From the NCBI GenBank assembly GCA_907163375.1, contig CAJQUW010012902.1, positions 1 through 64,000 on the forward strand: a DNA stretch of 64,000 nt, in the 5' to 3' direction. Position 1 is the stretch's first letter. Each line of letters opens with the position of its first letter. This stretch comes from Prostheceraeus crozeri. Its lineage: Eukaryota > Platyhelminthes > Polycladida > Euryleptidae. A program made the position numbers and the translations under genes. Of the stretch, positions 28,531-41,337 are shown one piece after another. The notes beneath the pieces are model-generated. The model saw nothing but the letters and a program-made list of their open reading frames with translations. It had not been told where the DNA came from and did no database searches.

Positions 28531-29849
28531 AGAATGCAATGAATAGCCTTACTATGAATCTGAAACTGATTGTGAAGTTTTTTAATGAATCCACTGAGTC
28601 AGGATCATACAATTATTGTTGATTAAGGTGGAATTTAGGCCTACCATGGTAAAAAAATAATTGCCACATGTGGGTGATTTTTGCAAATAAATCTAGACAA
28701 ATTCATTTTTGGCACTGTTTCTGGTCTAGCTTCGATTTTACGTCATATATTCAATAACTGACTTATCATAACAATATTGATTCATCTGAACAGTTCAATA
28801 CATTTCGAAACTTATAAGTAGGCCTAAATTTACAGCATTTTATGTTTAATGCAACTGGGTCATGCACAGCAAGTGATGGAAGAGTAGCAATTGCTAACCA
28901 TGTGTTCGACAAGCCAATTTGCTTCTAAAAGAGCATTTATGAAATAGCTTGTGTATTTCTTTCTAGCAAATCTGCAATTCATGTATGCAAATTTCTTGAG
29001 TAGGCCTATTGAAATGCTATGCTGGCAACAATTGTTGACATTTAATACTTCTCATCGGCGCTGACTAGCCTATAGCCTAAAATCGATCACGCTGAATAGT
29101 TTCAATGGGCGTGCAACATATATAGTTGATGTGCAATTATATATCTGAAACTAATAATTGCTTTCAGTTTTCAAGCAGAAGAATTTCGTCAAGGTATATC
29201 GCTGCCAGCCGACACACTACATTTTATGTGTGATTATACTACTGACATGACGTTTTGTTGGCAATTTATGCCGGGTATGACCAAGACCATACTTTCATTC
29301 TTGATACAATATGACCACAGCGACATATCTCATGAACGAATAAAATGCTCATTTTGTCCCATCTAGAAGGATAAGCCACTGATTTTGCTGCAGTGGGGAA
29401 TAGAACTGAGGATTGTTGTTTTGTTCAGATTCCCGCTTCAACCATTGGCTTAGTATATTCATCGGCGATGGTGCTCCGTCTGAACGCAGTCAAGATTATG
29501 CAGCAGCTTTTCTGCTGAACAACGCATTTGACTATTACGACAGTTGTATAGAAAAAGATAGATCAGAGGGGCCTGGCCAGTAAGCTGGATCCATGCGTTA
29601 GTCTAGTTAGTGGAACACGCTGAACTTTCCATTTAAAGTCACGAACCTTTTTCGAAATATAGAAACACGGCTACTCCAATGAAATCGCACAGTCAAATAG
29701 CAATAGCCAAATCAAAATGAAGCGCTGTAGCTTTCCCTCACTAGCTGCATTTACCGTCCACATGGCTCTCAACAATATCAGCTGTGTTTTCTGAATTATT
29801 TCCTTTCCAAGTGGCTAGATTTTTTTAGTCACTAGTTCAAGAATACTTG
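28531..29849. other. No gene seen
   Basis: Non-coding AT-rich sequence. No repeat structure or protein similarity noticed. Confidence 0.5.
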
Positions 29850-30345
29850 TACAATCTGCAGATGCAAGCTGATGCAGATTTGCACAAGTTAAGCCTCAAA
29901 TCTGCGAGTTAAACCAGCAATAAACGATTGCGTTTTGCAAGGACTCTCTTGTGAAAACACATGGCTGTTCAAGCCACTTGGTAGAAAGCGCGTTTGCTCA
30001 CCCTTGTCTTGTAGATAGCCTTCTTGGGTACCTTTGGGTGCAAATTGATAAAGATTTGTATTAGTTAGGACACAAATTTTTATTTTTCCCATCAATAAGC
30101 GAAGCTATTTTGCAAGTACTCTTTTGTGAATATGCATAGAAATTCAAGAATCAAGAGCCTCTATCAAAAGCGCGTTTACACATTCTTATCATCTTATACA
30201 CATTTTAAAGTACCACAGATGTATACTGATGCAACTTTGCCTGTGGCAAAGGAAAAATCTGCGTGTATTTCTATTAACAAAACATCATCTTTTGCAACTA
30301 CTCTCTCATGAAAAACGCATAGAATTCCAACTCCTAGATGAAAGG
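29850..30345. repeat. Degenerate ~180-bp tandem array, about three units
   Basis: Each unit includes GCAA(G/C)(G/T)ACTCT(C/T)TTGTGAA followed by AAGCGCGTTT and a GCAAATTGAT/GCAACTTTG-type part. Units start near 29850, 30040 and 30215 and are diverged. ORFs inside are not conserved between units. Confidence 0.6.
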
Positions 30346-31030
30346 TAGGTCTATACATATCATAATCCTGCATGTCTGCTTCAGCCTACTGTTTCAGAAG
30401 ACGTAATTCGATCCAAAAGAGCTTTTTGCTATTGTCTGCGTTTTCGTAATGAAATCATTATAAGATGGATGTTTTGGTGATAGAAACATAGACGAAGATT
30501 TTTCCTTTGCCAGACTATTGCATGGATTTTGATGAAACTTGGTGTGGTGGTGAATGATTTACTGTAGAGCTTAAGTTTGTCTCTACTGCGTTTTCCGCAA
30601 AGATGCGCAGGAGTTGTGGCTCGATGTGTTCTTTTCTGTCGTGATGTTAGTTATTTTGGCTCTATAGCAAAAACTCATTAACCTTTCAAATACTATCTAG
30701 TCAACCACAGATCCAGTTGCATGTTTCCTTAGACTCTCACCATGAATGCGAGATACATTACTGGTATTAATTAAACATTTGAGGGGCCCGTTCAGAAAAA
30801 ATTCAAAAGTTTCAAAATGGCGTCCATGTGATGCCTATCAAAACTTCATTACGGTAGGCTACCGCATAAGCTGAAGATGCAGCTTAGTCAAATGCCTTAT
30901 GAAACAAGTTGACACAAAGGCCCACCTAACAGACTTACAGCTCTACATGTAGCTGTAAGAAGAGCTGTGTGCAGTCTTGATTCTTTGATTAAATACTATG
31001 AATTTATATTCACATGATCTACACTGACAA
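30346..31030. other. No gene seen
   Basis: Non-coding sequence between the tandem array and the SINE-containing foldback. Nothing recognised. Confidence 0.5.
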
Positions 31031-31684
31031 CAGAGGTCTGTCGTAGTTCATTGAATATTGAAAGAGAATGACAGCTATTAATTAAGTCAATACAAGACAC
31101 CAACACCCTTGATTCCCCGACCGCACTCGCCTGACCTAGGATTCGAACCGAAGTCGAGACGAGCTCGCACCTTCTTCACTAGGCCACGCTGACGGTTCAA
31201 AAGGAATGCGAGTGAAGGCAGAAGTCATCTCTAAGTGATATCGACAGCATATTGTCCTATTATTATTGACAGAACGCTAACAGCGTTCATATTGTAGCGA
31301 GACCTTGGTTGGTGTCTTGTATTGACTTAATAGCTGTCATTCTCTTTCGATATTCAATGAACTACGACAGACCTCTGTTGTCAATCTACACTGTGACGTA
31401 GTCGTATGACATGCTGATATGCTGTCTCGCTACAATATGAACGCTGTTAGCGTTCTGTCAATAATAATAGGACAATATGCTGTCGATATCACTTAGAGAT
31501 GACTTCTGCCTTCACTCGCATTCCTTTTGAACCGTCAGCGTGGCCTGGTGAAGAAGGTGCGAGCTCGTCTCCACCGCGGACTTCGGTTCGATTCCTAGGT
31601 CAGGCGAGTGCGGTCGGGGAATCAAGGGTGTTGGTGTCTTGTATTGACTTAATAGCTGTGATTCTCTTTCGATATTCAATGATC
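31031..31684. repeat. Foldback with tRNA-derived SINE in both arms
   Basis: Arms 31031-31290 and 31424-31683 are inverted copies; the middle repeats part of the arm again in direct orientation (31305-31400). In each arm lies a tRNA-like module: GTCAGCGTGGCCTAGTGAAG (A-box position), a GTGCGAGCTCG stem and GGTTCGA(A/T)TCC (B box) at about 31135-31200 on minus and 31537-31600 on plus. This is a pol III promoter layout of a tRNA-derived SINE. Acceptor stem and anticodon arm are degraded, so it is not a functional tRNA gene. Confidence 0.7.
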
Positions 31685-32667
31685 TACACTGTAAATCGCT
31701 GGATACGAAAAATACATACAAACATGCAACTTGAAACTAACATTTGATACGAGATTCTCGCATGTTTACAGAGATCTAGTATGTTTTTATGCCAAGCATC
31801 ACTTACTTTCGTATGTGATTGGTATGTAGCGATACGAACTATTCTGCCTGTGATTTGCTGTTTTACGATGAAAAACGAGTTGTTGGTATGTTTTATATAC
31901 GAGAGCCGATGCAATTTGGTCCTCTTTCGTATGTGCTTCGTATGAAGTGCTTAAAGTCACATAGCAAAAAACACGTATGTATTACATACTACTTACAGAA
32001 AACTTTTTTTAGTAATATCAGTCGTGAATATTTCTTTTTGATAATGTGGTATTTAACTAGATTAGATTTATTGTGAACTTTATGCTGTATGTTCGTCGCT
32101 GCTACTTGCCTAGGAAATATTAACAGGACTCTTGGTTAGCTCTACTTAACGAACCAAGCTGCTTTGCATCAATTCATTCAACCGATATCTTTTGTGCAAC
32201 CATGTTGACTTATATATCTCAAACATAGCTACTTTTGTGTTCATGAATTGTAATATGTTTTTTATTTCCGATTGGTAACATGCTTAATTCTAAAATTGCA
32301 TAATGCATAATTGTTGATGGTTGAATACTTTTTGATTATTTATGAGATGCCTCAGACTTACGTGTATTAAAATCGAATTCAGTATTGTAAGTTTGACTAT
32401 TAAATGTCATCATCTCACTATTTACAAAACAGTAGTAAGTACCCAATAACATAAGTGTAATCTTTATTGACAAAAGGCCTTAAATCAACATATTTTGGAC
32501 ATCATTGATGCTTTCCTTTAGCATTGTACTGGTGTGGCCTTAGTATGTAAAGCATACCACATCTGAAATAACATACGAAAAGCATGCAGATGGATACAGA
32601 AATATGCCAAAAAAAATTTTTGTATGAATCCTTCGTATGTGATTGGTATTGATCGATTTACAGTGTA
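31685..32667. mobile_element. MITE-like repeat, family copy 2 (inverted relative to copy 1)
   Basis: Ends read TACACTGTAAATCGCTGGAT and, from the right, TACACTGTAAATCGATCAAT. The 983-bp body matches 7541-8620 in reverse, including CATACGAA-rich ends. TA at both outer edges suggests a TA target duplication. No transposase. Confidence 0.75.
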
Positions 32668-33270
32668 TTTCTGGTGTAGTTGATATGCGTGAGAAGTTTA
32701 TGTCGATTATTGCAAAACTTCTGGTGTACGAGTAAAAAGATGAAAAATCACCGAGTGGGCTCAATTACCGACACGTGTAGATAAAAAAGCTTTCTTTGAT
32801 TTTATTTTGATGTCTTCAATTTGCGTAGCTTATAAGTCTTCACATCTGTTTTCACAAACCTCTCCACTAGAGTAAATAACTTCGTCAAATATCGTGAAAA
32901 TTAGTGCTCGTCTGAGTGCATTGATAGTTCAATACCATCACTCTCCCGTCCTCTGGTGGAATTTAAAAGAACGCTACTTCAATGCATCAGGAATAATTAT
33001 TTTACCTGATGTTACTGTTCATATATTATGTATTCGATAACTATTACGTATTCGATATATACAATTATTATAACATGGATACTATTGAGTGTCTCAATGC
33101 TGCAGGGGCAGGTTTTCATGAAAGATTTGTCGTTGATATTTTAATGGCATTTAGGGCGATATTTTGATGGCACTATGTCGATGCAACGTCATTGGCCCGA
33201 CATCGAAGAATCAGGAACCATAACTGTGTCGGCCCTATGTTGCTGGCCCGACAACGTTTTTTCACAGGGT
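32668..33270. other. No gene seen
   Basis: Non-coding. A cluster of GGCCCGACA/TGTCGGCCC words at 33150-33260 is repeat-like but has no clear borders. Confidence 0.45.
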
Positions 33271-33702
33271 ATGTGACATGCCACGCGTAATTACGGAACA
33301 CCCCAAACATCCGTGGTTAGGGACATTCTATTCTTCTACCCACGTACATACGCGCTGCACTAAGAGTCAGAAATCACTTGATCTGATGCTGTTAAAACAT
33401 TTGGAATGTTTATGAATACGCGCGGGCGATCGTTTATAGTTTGCGCGTCGCCTACGGTTGTCTGAGTTGCCGCTTGAACCACTAAGATGAACCGCTAAGC
33501 ATGTTCTGTTTCCCTGAGCATGAAATTGAGGTCCTATCACATTGTTTAGCCTCTGATACATGCAGACACTTGAGACGCAAAGTCTGTATAGCAGGACTAC
33601 CAACTATACTAACTTGTGTAACAGATATTGCAGCAATGTCCCGCAAAGCCACGGATGTTTAGGGTCATGTGTAATTTCGCATGATTGAGCGTGGCATGTG
33701 AG
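33271..33702. mobile_element. ~430-bp MITE with long inverted ends
   Basis: The left end, GACATGCCACGCGTAATTAC followed by CCCCAAACATCCGTGG, is matched in reverse by the right end, CCACGGATGTTTAGGG then GTAATTTCGC and GCGTGGCATGT. The arms are about 60 bases with small indels. No ORF of note. Confidence 0.7.
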
Positions 33703-34825
33703 CAAGACGTTGCGACTATTATCCTTCTTCGTAAACGAAAACGAATGGGAACGCGTAGCTGTTATCAGCAGGGCTGGTAACGATTAAGAGTTCAAAAAAG
33801 TCGATTTATCGGATGCTTTAATCGATCAATCGTGTAAACTTGCATGCGCAAGATATTTAATGCATTGTTATTAGTGATGAAAATTTTCCATGGAAAATTA
33901 TGGAAAAAATTGGAAAATTATGGAAATGTTTATTTTTTCTGATAAGCCCCATCTTCCACTGCCCATTTGAGCGCTTCACTGCCGAGGCAGCTACGTACCA
34001 ATAAATTGGGTCTAAAACTCTTGATTTCATCATTATTTCGATTAAAGCGAATACGAGTTCCGTCCGCGAAGTTTTGAACATTATTCCTTTGCCACCAAAG
34101 ACTTGTGATAATTTGCTAGTATTTTTAAATATCACACATAGACACCGTTTGGGATAACGTGAATCTTGCTTTACAATAGGGGTATATAATTTCATGCAAT
34201 GTGAAAGATCTGGAGTAAAAAATAATGTACTTCATTTTGGAGTTTGCTAATTGTTAGCTTGAAAGTTAAGCTTTATTATGCAGCGTTGATCGTAGTCATA
34301 GGCATCTAGCATCAACAACTAGGTCTTAACAACTAGACCTTAATGCTTTGATGTTCGATGTCTGTGATCATACTGATGCAAATTCTCCATGTGTTGATGA
34401 ACATGTGATGAAGTGTAAGCATGCACAGTCCACGCAGCATTCATGAGCGACCATATTGGAAGATATAAAGACTGTAAACTCGTGAGATATTTGGAAACTA
34501 AAGATATGTGTGATGAGTAAAAGAATATCTATGATATCTTTAAACTTCTGGCGCATTGTCCGATATCTTCGTTGAGGATACACATCCTCCATTCCTAGTT
34601 CAGATGGTTCAGATAGTTCCAAATCGATTCAGATCTTCCCAAATGAATTTCAGATATGATCCAGATGAATTGGAGATCTCCAGTTGAATTAGAGATCTTT
34701 TCAAAGCTGAGCTTGTGACAGATATGTATCTTTTGTCTGAAATCATTTAGAAAGATCTGAAATAGACATGGAAAAGGTGCAATTGGCTCCAAAAGTTAAC
34801 ATACAGGGATGATTGCATAGAGTAG
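33703..34825. other. No gene seen; possible hAT end
   Basis: CAGGGCTGGTAACGATTAA near 33769 resembles a hAT terminus, but no partner was found. At 34600-34720 there are loose repeats of CAGAT and GATCT words. Confidence 0.4.
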
Positions 34826-35690
34826 GGATACTATCGACTCAAAAAAGTATCTGTATACAGTGAAAATTTTTATATCAAAAAGATTCAGTTTTTTGCGTAG
34901 ATAACGTTCTGTGGTCCAAAACATTATTTGAGCAGTTTTGAAAAATCTAAATTTTTGCCAATTTATATACTACTGAGATGACTCTCCTATATGAGTAGTA
35001 TGAAACAAGTTGGATATCAAAAGGAATGAATATTTGTTGATTAACATCCGAACTAAGAGGAAATTAAGCTAATTTACAAGGGAATTTCATGAGTTGTATT
35101 ATATGAAAGTCTTCATGAAAAAGTCGCGATGTCATTCGTGCTTTCTTGGCTGAAATTTCAAGTTTTCAATTCAATTTTCACCGGCATGATTTTGTGATTC
35201 ACTAAATTCATGCTTCATTTCTTGAATTTGAATAGTGATGTGGACCCATTTACATCTTTCAAAGTTAATTGAAGTGATTGTCTTTGATTATGTGATTTTG
35301 CTGTGCAGTGGCAGGTTGCCTGTGATATGATCACGCCTAAGAAAATACTCTTGAGATGAGCATGAAAGTAATGAGAAGCCATCGAATTGATAAGTTCGCA
35401 AACATTAACTCTCCAAGGCTGTCATAACACTGAGAATCTGTCAAATACCATCATTCCTTCTACATTACAATCATGATCACTCAATTTCGTTGTAATTTCT
35501 GCAAAACTGCAAAGATTTGCATATCCACCTGCAAAAATACCACCTGTATCTCCCTTGAGTTCATTTAATAAAATCGAAAGTGTATACACATTGGAAATTT
35601 AATAAATGTGGAGTTACTCTACCTAATATACCTACTCTATGGATGATAGAGAAGTTTTCGGAATATTACATAGCATTTCACCGAAAAATA
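34826..35690. repeat. Diverged copy of the interior of the 3781-5607 element
   Basis: Shares blocks such as AAAAAGTATTCTGTATACAGTG, GCCAATTTAT, AAGTTGG.ATCAAAAGGA and TTTAATAAAATCGAAAGTGT in the same order as 4060-4890. It lacks the inverted ends. Confidence 0.65.
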
Positions 35691-36403
35691 AATTTCAACT
35701 TTTTTCTAGAAAATTTTCCATTTGCATCACTAATTGTTACTTATATATAATGAATAATTTTGAAATTTTTCAATTAATTGATTTCCTTTGAACTTAAATC
35801 ACAGGCCTATATATTGGTCCTTTTCGTCAACATGGAATGCTCCAGCCTACTGGGCATGGACCTGTTACCATGCATTGAAAATAAAATCAAACAACAAATA
35901 TTTCTGAAATGCTTGTCTATTATCAATCGCAAAACCATCGCTTTCATTCTTGAAAACTCAATTGACACCACATGGTCTCATTCGGCATGCACGGTGGGAA
36001 TGAACTAAACCGACGAAATCCTAAGGAAAAGATTCGTACTTGTTACCATAGTAATTTTATGCGGGTCGTGATTCAACGCATTGACATTAAGTTGATATAC
36101 TGCTTATCTTTACGAACATGTACATGTAGGCCATGTGTAAGTCAGTTGTTTTTCATGTTCTCTCTACTAGTGATAATTTTGCGTCCCGATTTTGGCAGTA
36201 AAAGAACATGAGGACCATGACATAAAGCTGACCATGCTCTATAACTAATTTTATCAATCAAGTCAAAGTAGTTTGTACATTGCTCTTCATGTTTCTGTCT
36301 GATTCATCGTAAATTCAGATTACTAAAAGAAGTAAAACATAAATAAAATTGATGGTGGCACACGGGAGGTTCTTCATTTCAAGTTCAAACTGCGCTCAAA
36401 ATA
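35691..36403. other. No gene seen
   Basis: Non-coding sequence, nothing recognised. Confidence 0.45.
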
Positions 36404-37331
36404 TTTATTGATTTAAAAGAAATACAGATGAGACGGTCGACCGGTTTCTGCACTCAGTGCCTTTCTCAAGACCCAACACTTAAAAACTTGCAATGAATCA
36501 TGCATTACATTTAAATACAAAGACATGATCACTCACATCAGTTCATCTTTCCGATTGATTTTAGGCTTCAATTTGCGTATCAATTCACTCTCAGCTAACC
36601 GAGTTTTTATTGGATTACTCTGAATATCTATGAATGACAAAGTGAAGGCATCTATAGAAGAGTGAAGGCATCTAAGCAACATAGCAGGGACGAAAATAAT
36701 ACAAATAGCATCCTACAACTGGATTTTATAAATGACACTACACACAGAAAACTAAATAAGTTAGTGAAAAATATGACGTTCCCTTTAGAATAGTTCAAAA
36801 ACCTGGAAAACAAATACGAAGCACTTTCAATAAGTTCAATTCTCTAAATTCTTCTACTAATTGTAGCTGTAAAATCTTTAAATAATGATCATGCTTGTGA
36901 GAAACGGTATGTTGTTTATAAATTCACGTGTTCTTTGTGTGGTGACTTCTACATAGGTTCTACGAACCGTCCTTTTAGATATTGTTTCCAAGAACATTGT
37001 CGTAGCATTGACAATAGAGATAGTAAAAGTGCTCTATCGGTTCATATGTCTTCGGTACACTTTGACCACACCAATACTTCTTCCATAGATGCCTTCACTT
37101 TGTCATTCATAGAGATTCAGAATAATCCAATAAAAACTCGGTTAGCTGAGAGTGAATAGATACGCAAATTGAAGCCTAAAATCAATCGGAAAGATGAACT
37201 GATGTGAGTGATCATGTCTTCGTATTTAAATGTAATGCATGATCCATTGCAAGTTTTTAAGTGTTGGGTCTTGAGAAAGTCACCGAGTGCAGAAACCGGT
37301 CGACCGTCTCATCTGTATTTCTTTTAAATCA
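36404..37331. mobile_element. Penelope-like fragment flanked by inverted copies of its 3' part
   Basis: Arms 36404-36650 and 37088-37331 are inverted and nearly identical, with 3' ends pointing outwards. Each contains CTTGAGAAAG (or its variant) and CAGAAACCGGTCGACCGTC. Between and into the right arm lies a GIY-YIG endonuclease. No RT remains. An inverted, 5'-truncated partner copy is a known insertion form of Penelope-like elements. Confidence 0.72.
36830..37159 (+). pseudogene. GIY-YIG endonuclease of a Penelope-like element
   Basis: The frame reads YVVYKFTCSLCGDFYIGSTNRP then FQEHCRSI, the GIY-YIG core (VVY...YIG) with the Cys-x2-Cys insertion of Penelope-type enzymes, and ends KTRLAESE before a stop. 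The sequence upstream of about 36890 is broken by stops and the RT is absent. Confidence 0.82.
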
Positions 37332-39048
37332 ATAAATATAACTTCGGCGTAAAAAGAAAGGGAGGGCAGTTTTAATTTTGTGAAACAAAACTTGAAAAAA
37401 TGAAGCAAAACATAAATATTTAGAAGTATTGAGTGTGGTCGGGGGTGTAAGGTTGTAGGCAGGTTGTAAGTTTAAGCAGTTGGTAGTATGTTGTGGTGAA
37501 TATTGTGGGTAGTTAGTGAAGGTTAAGTGGTATTTGAAGTATAGTTTGTGGAGTAAGTTGAAGAGTTTAAACTATGGAGTCTTTAGTCTTAAGTTAGTAG
37601 TTTGTTTTAAGTCGTTATTATTAGTAGGGTATAAGTTTCAGTGTAAAGTGGATGTGGATGTGAAGGGAGGGGTTTGGGGATGGTTTCTCAGTAAATGTAG
37701 AGTGTTGAGAGGAGTCTGTTGTGAGGGATAATTAGTGCAGTAGTTTTGGGCTGATCGAGTGAGATAGATTGTGGGGGGTGTGGATGTGAATTAGTAGAAG
37801 TTGAGTTCACGAGTTCGTAGGTAGTATTGAGGAGAGTTATCAAGTGTAGTGGAAGTAAAGTTAGTTTAGGTTAATTTGATTCATTAGTTACATGCAGAGG
37901 GAGTCAGGTAAAGTGCATTCCAACGGTTTTTATTGATCACAGTACTTTTTTAACATATAGTCATGCAATCACCCCATTGAGTGTATTCAAGTGCGGTTCA
38001 AGTACTTTTAAGAGTTAATATGAAAGGTTTGCCAATGGTAAGTAGCTATTGAGTGATCAGTCAAGAAAGTCTATAACAAGTATGTCTTAGGGATTACAGC
38101 TTTTGATCACAGAGATCATATCTATATGAGGACCGATAGTAGTCGAGTTGGTTAGTACAATGTGATATAAGAGAGTGCAGTATAGACATTAAGTTTTAAG
38201 TTATGTTATATGGTAATAGCATTTGAGTCGCCCATTCACAGGCTTCAACGATAGGTAGGTATGATTGCTATTGACATTATGCAATCGTTAGTAAGAAATC
38301 AGATATTTGCAGAATGTTTTTCCCAAATGTTGTATTAGTATGCAATCAGTAGTCATTAGTACCAGATGGGTTGAGGTACACAGAAAGATGTGAAATGGTG
38401 TTAGCGCGCAAGGAAAGTGGATTCATTTGCAGAAAGTCTTAGGCAATAATGTCGAGTGCACATTGCAGTACCATTCTAGCCATTTAGTTCGATCATATGG
38501 CCAATCTGGTTTTGCACTTAGTAGTCTAAGTTAATCAGACAATTAAGTAAGTAGTTCATTAACGCTCAAACATCACATCACACCATACATCTATTAAGCA
38601 CATGCCTAAGTCCATGTCAAGTTTAGTCCAGTATCATATCCAGTTAGTTGCGCAATGTTGTTTGTCATGCCAAGTACAAACCAGTGAGGTAGAATTTCTG
38701 TTAGTAACCCCAGAGTTAGAGCATTCACCACATTCCTCAGTGTACAGAGTGATCTTAGTTATGTATAGTATAGTAAATACAAGTGGAACCCAAATATCGA
38801 GTGGCTTAGTCAGAGTCAGGATAAAGTCCATCACATCGCACACAAGTGATAGTCTACTGCCCATCATCAACACCCATCGCAAGTACAGTCATAGTCAATC
38901 ACCCTGCTCATTTCTAGCAACATCATAGGTCTCCACGTATCTTAGAACGATTGCATAAGATCCAGGCTAAGTAGTAGTTGCGCGATTAGTCACATAGTCA
39001 TTTACACGTTTGCCATTTAACATATATTTTTGCGAGCTAGTTATTCAA
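37332..39048. other. No gene seen; strand-biased composition
   Basis: 37390-37900 is strongly C-poor on + (GT/TAGT-rich). 38570-38960 is C- and A-richer with many TTAGT words. No ORF resembles a known protein. Confidence 0.5.
37390..37900. repeat. C-depleted G/T-rich tract
   Basis: Over about 500 bases the + strand has several-fold more G than C. TTGTGG, GTAGT and AAGTT words recur without a fixed period. Confidence 0.6.
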
Positions 39049-39386
39049 GCTGGAGACGCTGATGTCACCTAGTCCCAAACTTCACCATGTGTGTTTGGCC
39101 GTGATATGGTATATCTTAGGAGGGTTTATTTTGAAGACCTTTCCGCATTCAGTTCAATTTATCAGATAATGTTGAGAGTGCTGCATAGCAGGTAGTAGCA
39201 TGTTGATCTATCTTGTTTATCAACTGGTGACGCTGTTTCACCAGTCCCCACCTTCACCATTGTGTTGGCCGTGATGCTATATCTTAGGAGGGTTCTATTT
39301 TTGAAGCCTTCGCATCAGTTCAATTTATCAGATAATGTTGATCTGAAAGCAGGAGTAGCATTGATCTATCTTGCAATGCACATGCG
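39049..39386. repeat. Tandem duplication, ~180-bp unit
   Basis: GACGCTGATGTCACC...GGCCGTGATATGGTATATCTTAGG...TTGATCTATCTTG occurs twice (about 39049-39225 and 39226-39386), the second copy with deletions. Confidence 0.75.
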
Positions 39387-39617
39387 AACATATTAATTGG
39401 TCGTAATGATCACATTTGTAAATAAAAATCGAATTTTCCGTGATATATATTTGTATTACTGAAGATACAGCGAGAAGTTCTAGTAGCTACATTTATATAT
39501 GGTCGTGCTCTGATTGGTCTGAATTTCAATATTTTTCTATTTGCGAAACTGATTGTAGCTATTCTTGGATAATTTCTAGAATAGTCGAGAAATCAGAAAA
39601 CATGTGAGTTTGGTAAC

Positions 39618-41337
39618 TAATCAGACACAAGGAGAACGTGCGCATTTTCTGAGCTTTTCGTGTATTGCTCATCGAAATCGGCGGACTGGGAAAGAAATAA
39701 TTATAAAGTTTTACAAAATCGAAACAACAAAGGCTGAAAACGTCATATTTCCACTTTTTGATCGAATATACTCATTGACATAATTAATGAAACAAACTAT
39801 CATTGGCTTGAATTGAAGTTTGTTTCATTTTTTTCTCAGGTATGATGAAATATCTCGCTTTCTATGTATTACCATTCAAAACATTAGAGAATGGAGAAAG
39901 ATCTATGGTGGTCAAATTTCAAATTTTGATATCGATACAACTGTCACAATATTGCTTTTACAAATTGAACATAAACGTGAACTGAAGTCCAGCTTTTGTA
40001 AAATAAAATGGCACACGATCAGTTTACCAGAGGTATGGCTATTGGAATGATTCGTTGTGGTATAAGTTGTGCGAGTGTTGCCGAAGAGCCACAACTATCG
40101 AGAGTCGTTGTTTGGAGGTGGTGGTTTCGATGGAAAGCAGAAGGAGATGTTAAAAAGAAGAAGGGATCTGGTCGACCAAGAAAGTCTGCAGGAAGGACAG
40201 ACGTTCGTCTAGTTTTAGCTGCAAAGAGGAATAGATTTGTGTCCGTCCCAAACCTAGTCGTACACTGGAAGAGTGCTTCAAATATAGACTGTAGCGTTCG
40301 AACGGCTTACCGAAGATTGTGAGAAGCTAGAATTCAATCGCGACGACCAGCTGTCCTAATTCCATTAAGTTTTGAGCACCGCAGAAGACGAGTTGCCTGG
40401 TGTGATGTCCATCGCTCATGGAATGGCCATCACTGGCAGAAAGTCTTGTGGACCGATGAATCCGGATTCACTCTGTATTTCAATGACGGTCGTGTCGGAG
40501 TGCATCGTCTTCCAGGTGAACGCTTTGCCCCGTTCTGTATTAAAGAACACGACAGATATGGTGGTGGAAGTGTTATGCTGTGGGGTGGCATGGCGGACGA
40601 ACGACAGCAGTCATCATCAAAGGCACGTTGACTGGAGAGAGGTATCTCAATGAAATTGTGCTTCCTGTTGTTGCCCCAATGGTCAGGGGGGAGGATCTCG
40701 TCTTCTAAGACGACAACGCAAGACCACATCGCTCCTCGGCTGTCATTGCCACTGTTAGGAGATTGAACATTCAAACCCTTGACTGGCCTGCACGCTCACC
40801 TGACTTGTCACCCATTGAACAAATATGGGACGAGCTTGGGCGGCGAGTGAGAGACCGCTATTCACTTCCACCAATGTCCCTGAAGATTCTCTCTGAAAGA
40901 CTGACAGAGCAGTGGCTTCTCCTTGAAACATCCTTCATTCAGAAACTTTGTGAATTCATGCCATCTCGGATTACTGAATGTATTGGAGCTAGAGGGAGGC
41001 ACACGCGCTATTAAAGTTGAATCTGCTACATGCGTTGTTTTTCTGTGCTAGCGACTTGGTGGAGATTGTGACTAAATTATCAAGATATCATACATACATG
41101 TATATATACCAGTCAAAAATGAAAGAAGTTAAAGAATTAAATATTTCAAAAATTTTGGCATCTTTGGCATCTTTGGTATCCAGAATGCGTCACTGTGCAG
41201 CGAGAATGACATTTTCAGGTATTATAGTTACGACTTTGTGATAAATTTACGATTTCCTTCCTAGTCTTCCGATTTCGATGAGCGATATGTCAAAAGAAAG
41301 CTAAGAAAATGCGCATGCTCTCCTTGTGCTTGATTTA
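39618..41337. mobile_element. Tc1/mariner transposon (DD34E), inactive
   Basis: Inverted ends of ~75-80 bases: CACAAGGAGAACGTGCGCAT at 39626 and, from the right, CACAAGGAGAGCATGCGCAT ending at 41328; both share GCTCATCGAAATCGG. TA lies outside. Length about 1.7 kb is normal for Tc1. Confidence 0.85.
40008..41014 (+). pseudogene. Tc1-type transposase, broken by two stops and one frameshift
   Basis: Starts MAHDQFTRGMAIGMIRCGIS (HTH region), then GSGRPRKS (AT-hook-like), catalytic Asp in LWTDESGF, GGGSVMLWGG, second Asp in DDNARPH and Glu in SPIEQIWDEL, 34 residues after it (DD34E). A TGA at 40320-40322 and a TAA at 40706-40708 directly before DDN interrupt it, and the frame changes near 40600. 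It would cut and paste its own element; this copy cannot. Confidence 0.9.

Noticed and set aside
31537..31610. Functional tRNA gene
   Set aside because: Only A/B-box-like parts are present; the acceptor stem and anticodon arm do not fold.
33769..33850. Complete hAT element beginning CAGGGCTGGTAACG
   Set aside because: No matching inverted end or 8-bp duplication was found downstream.
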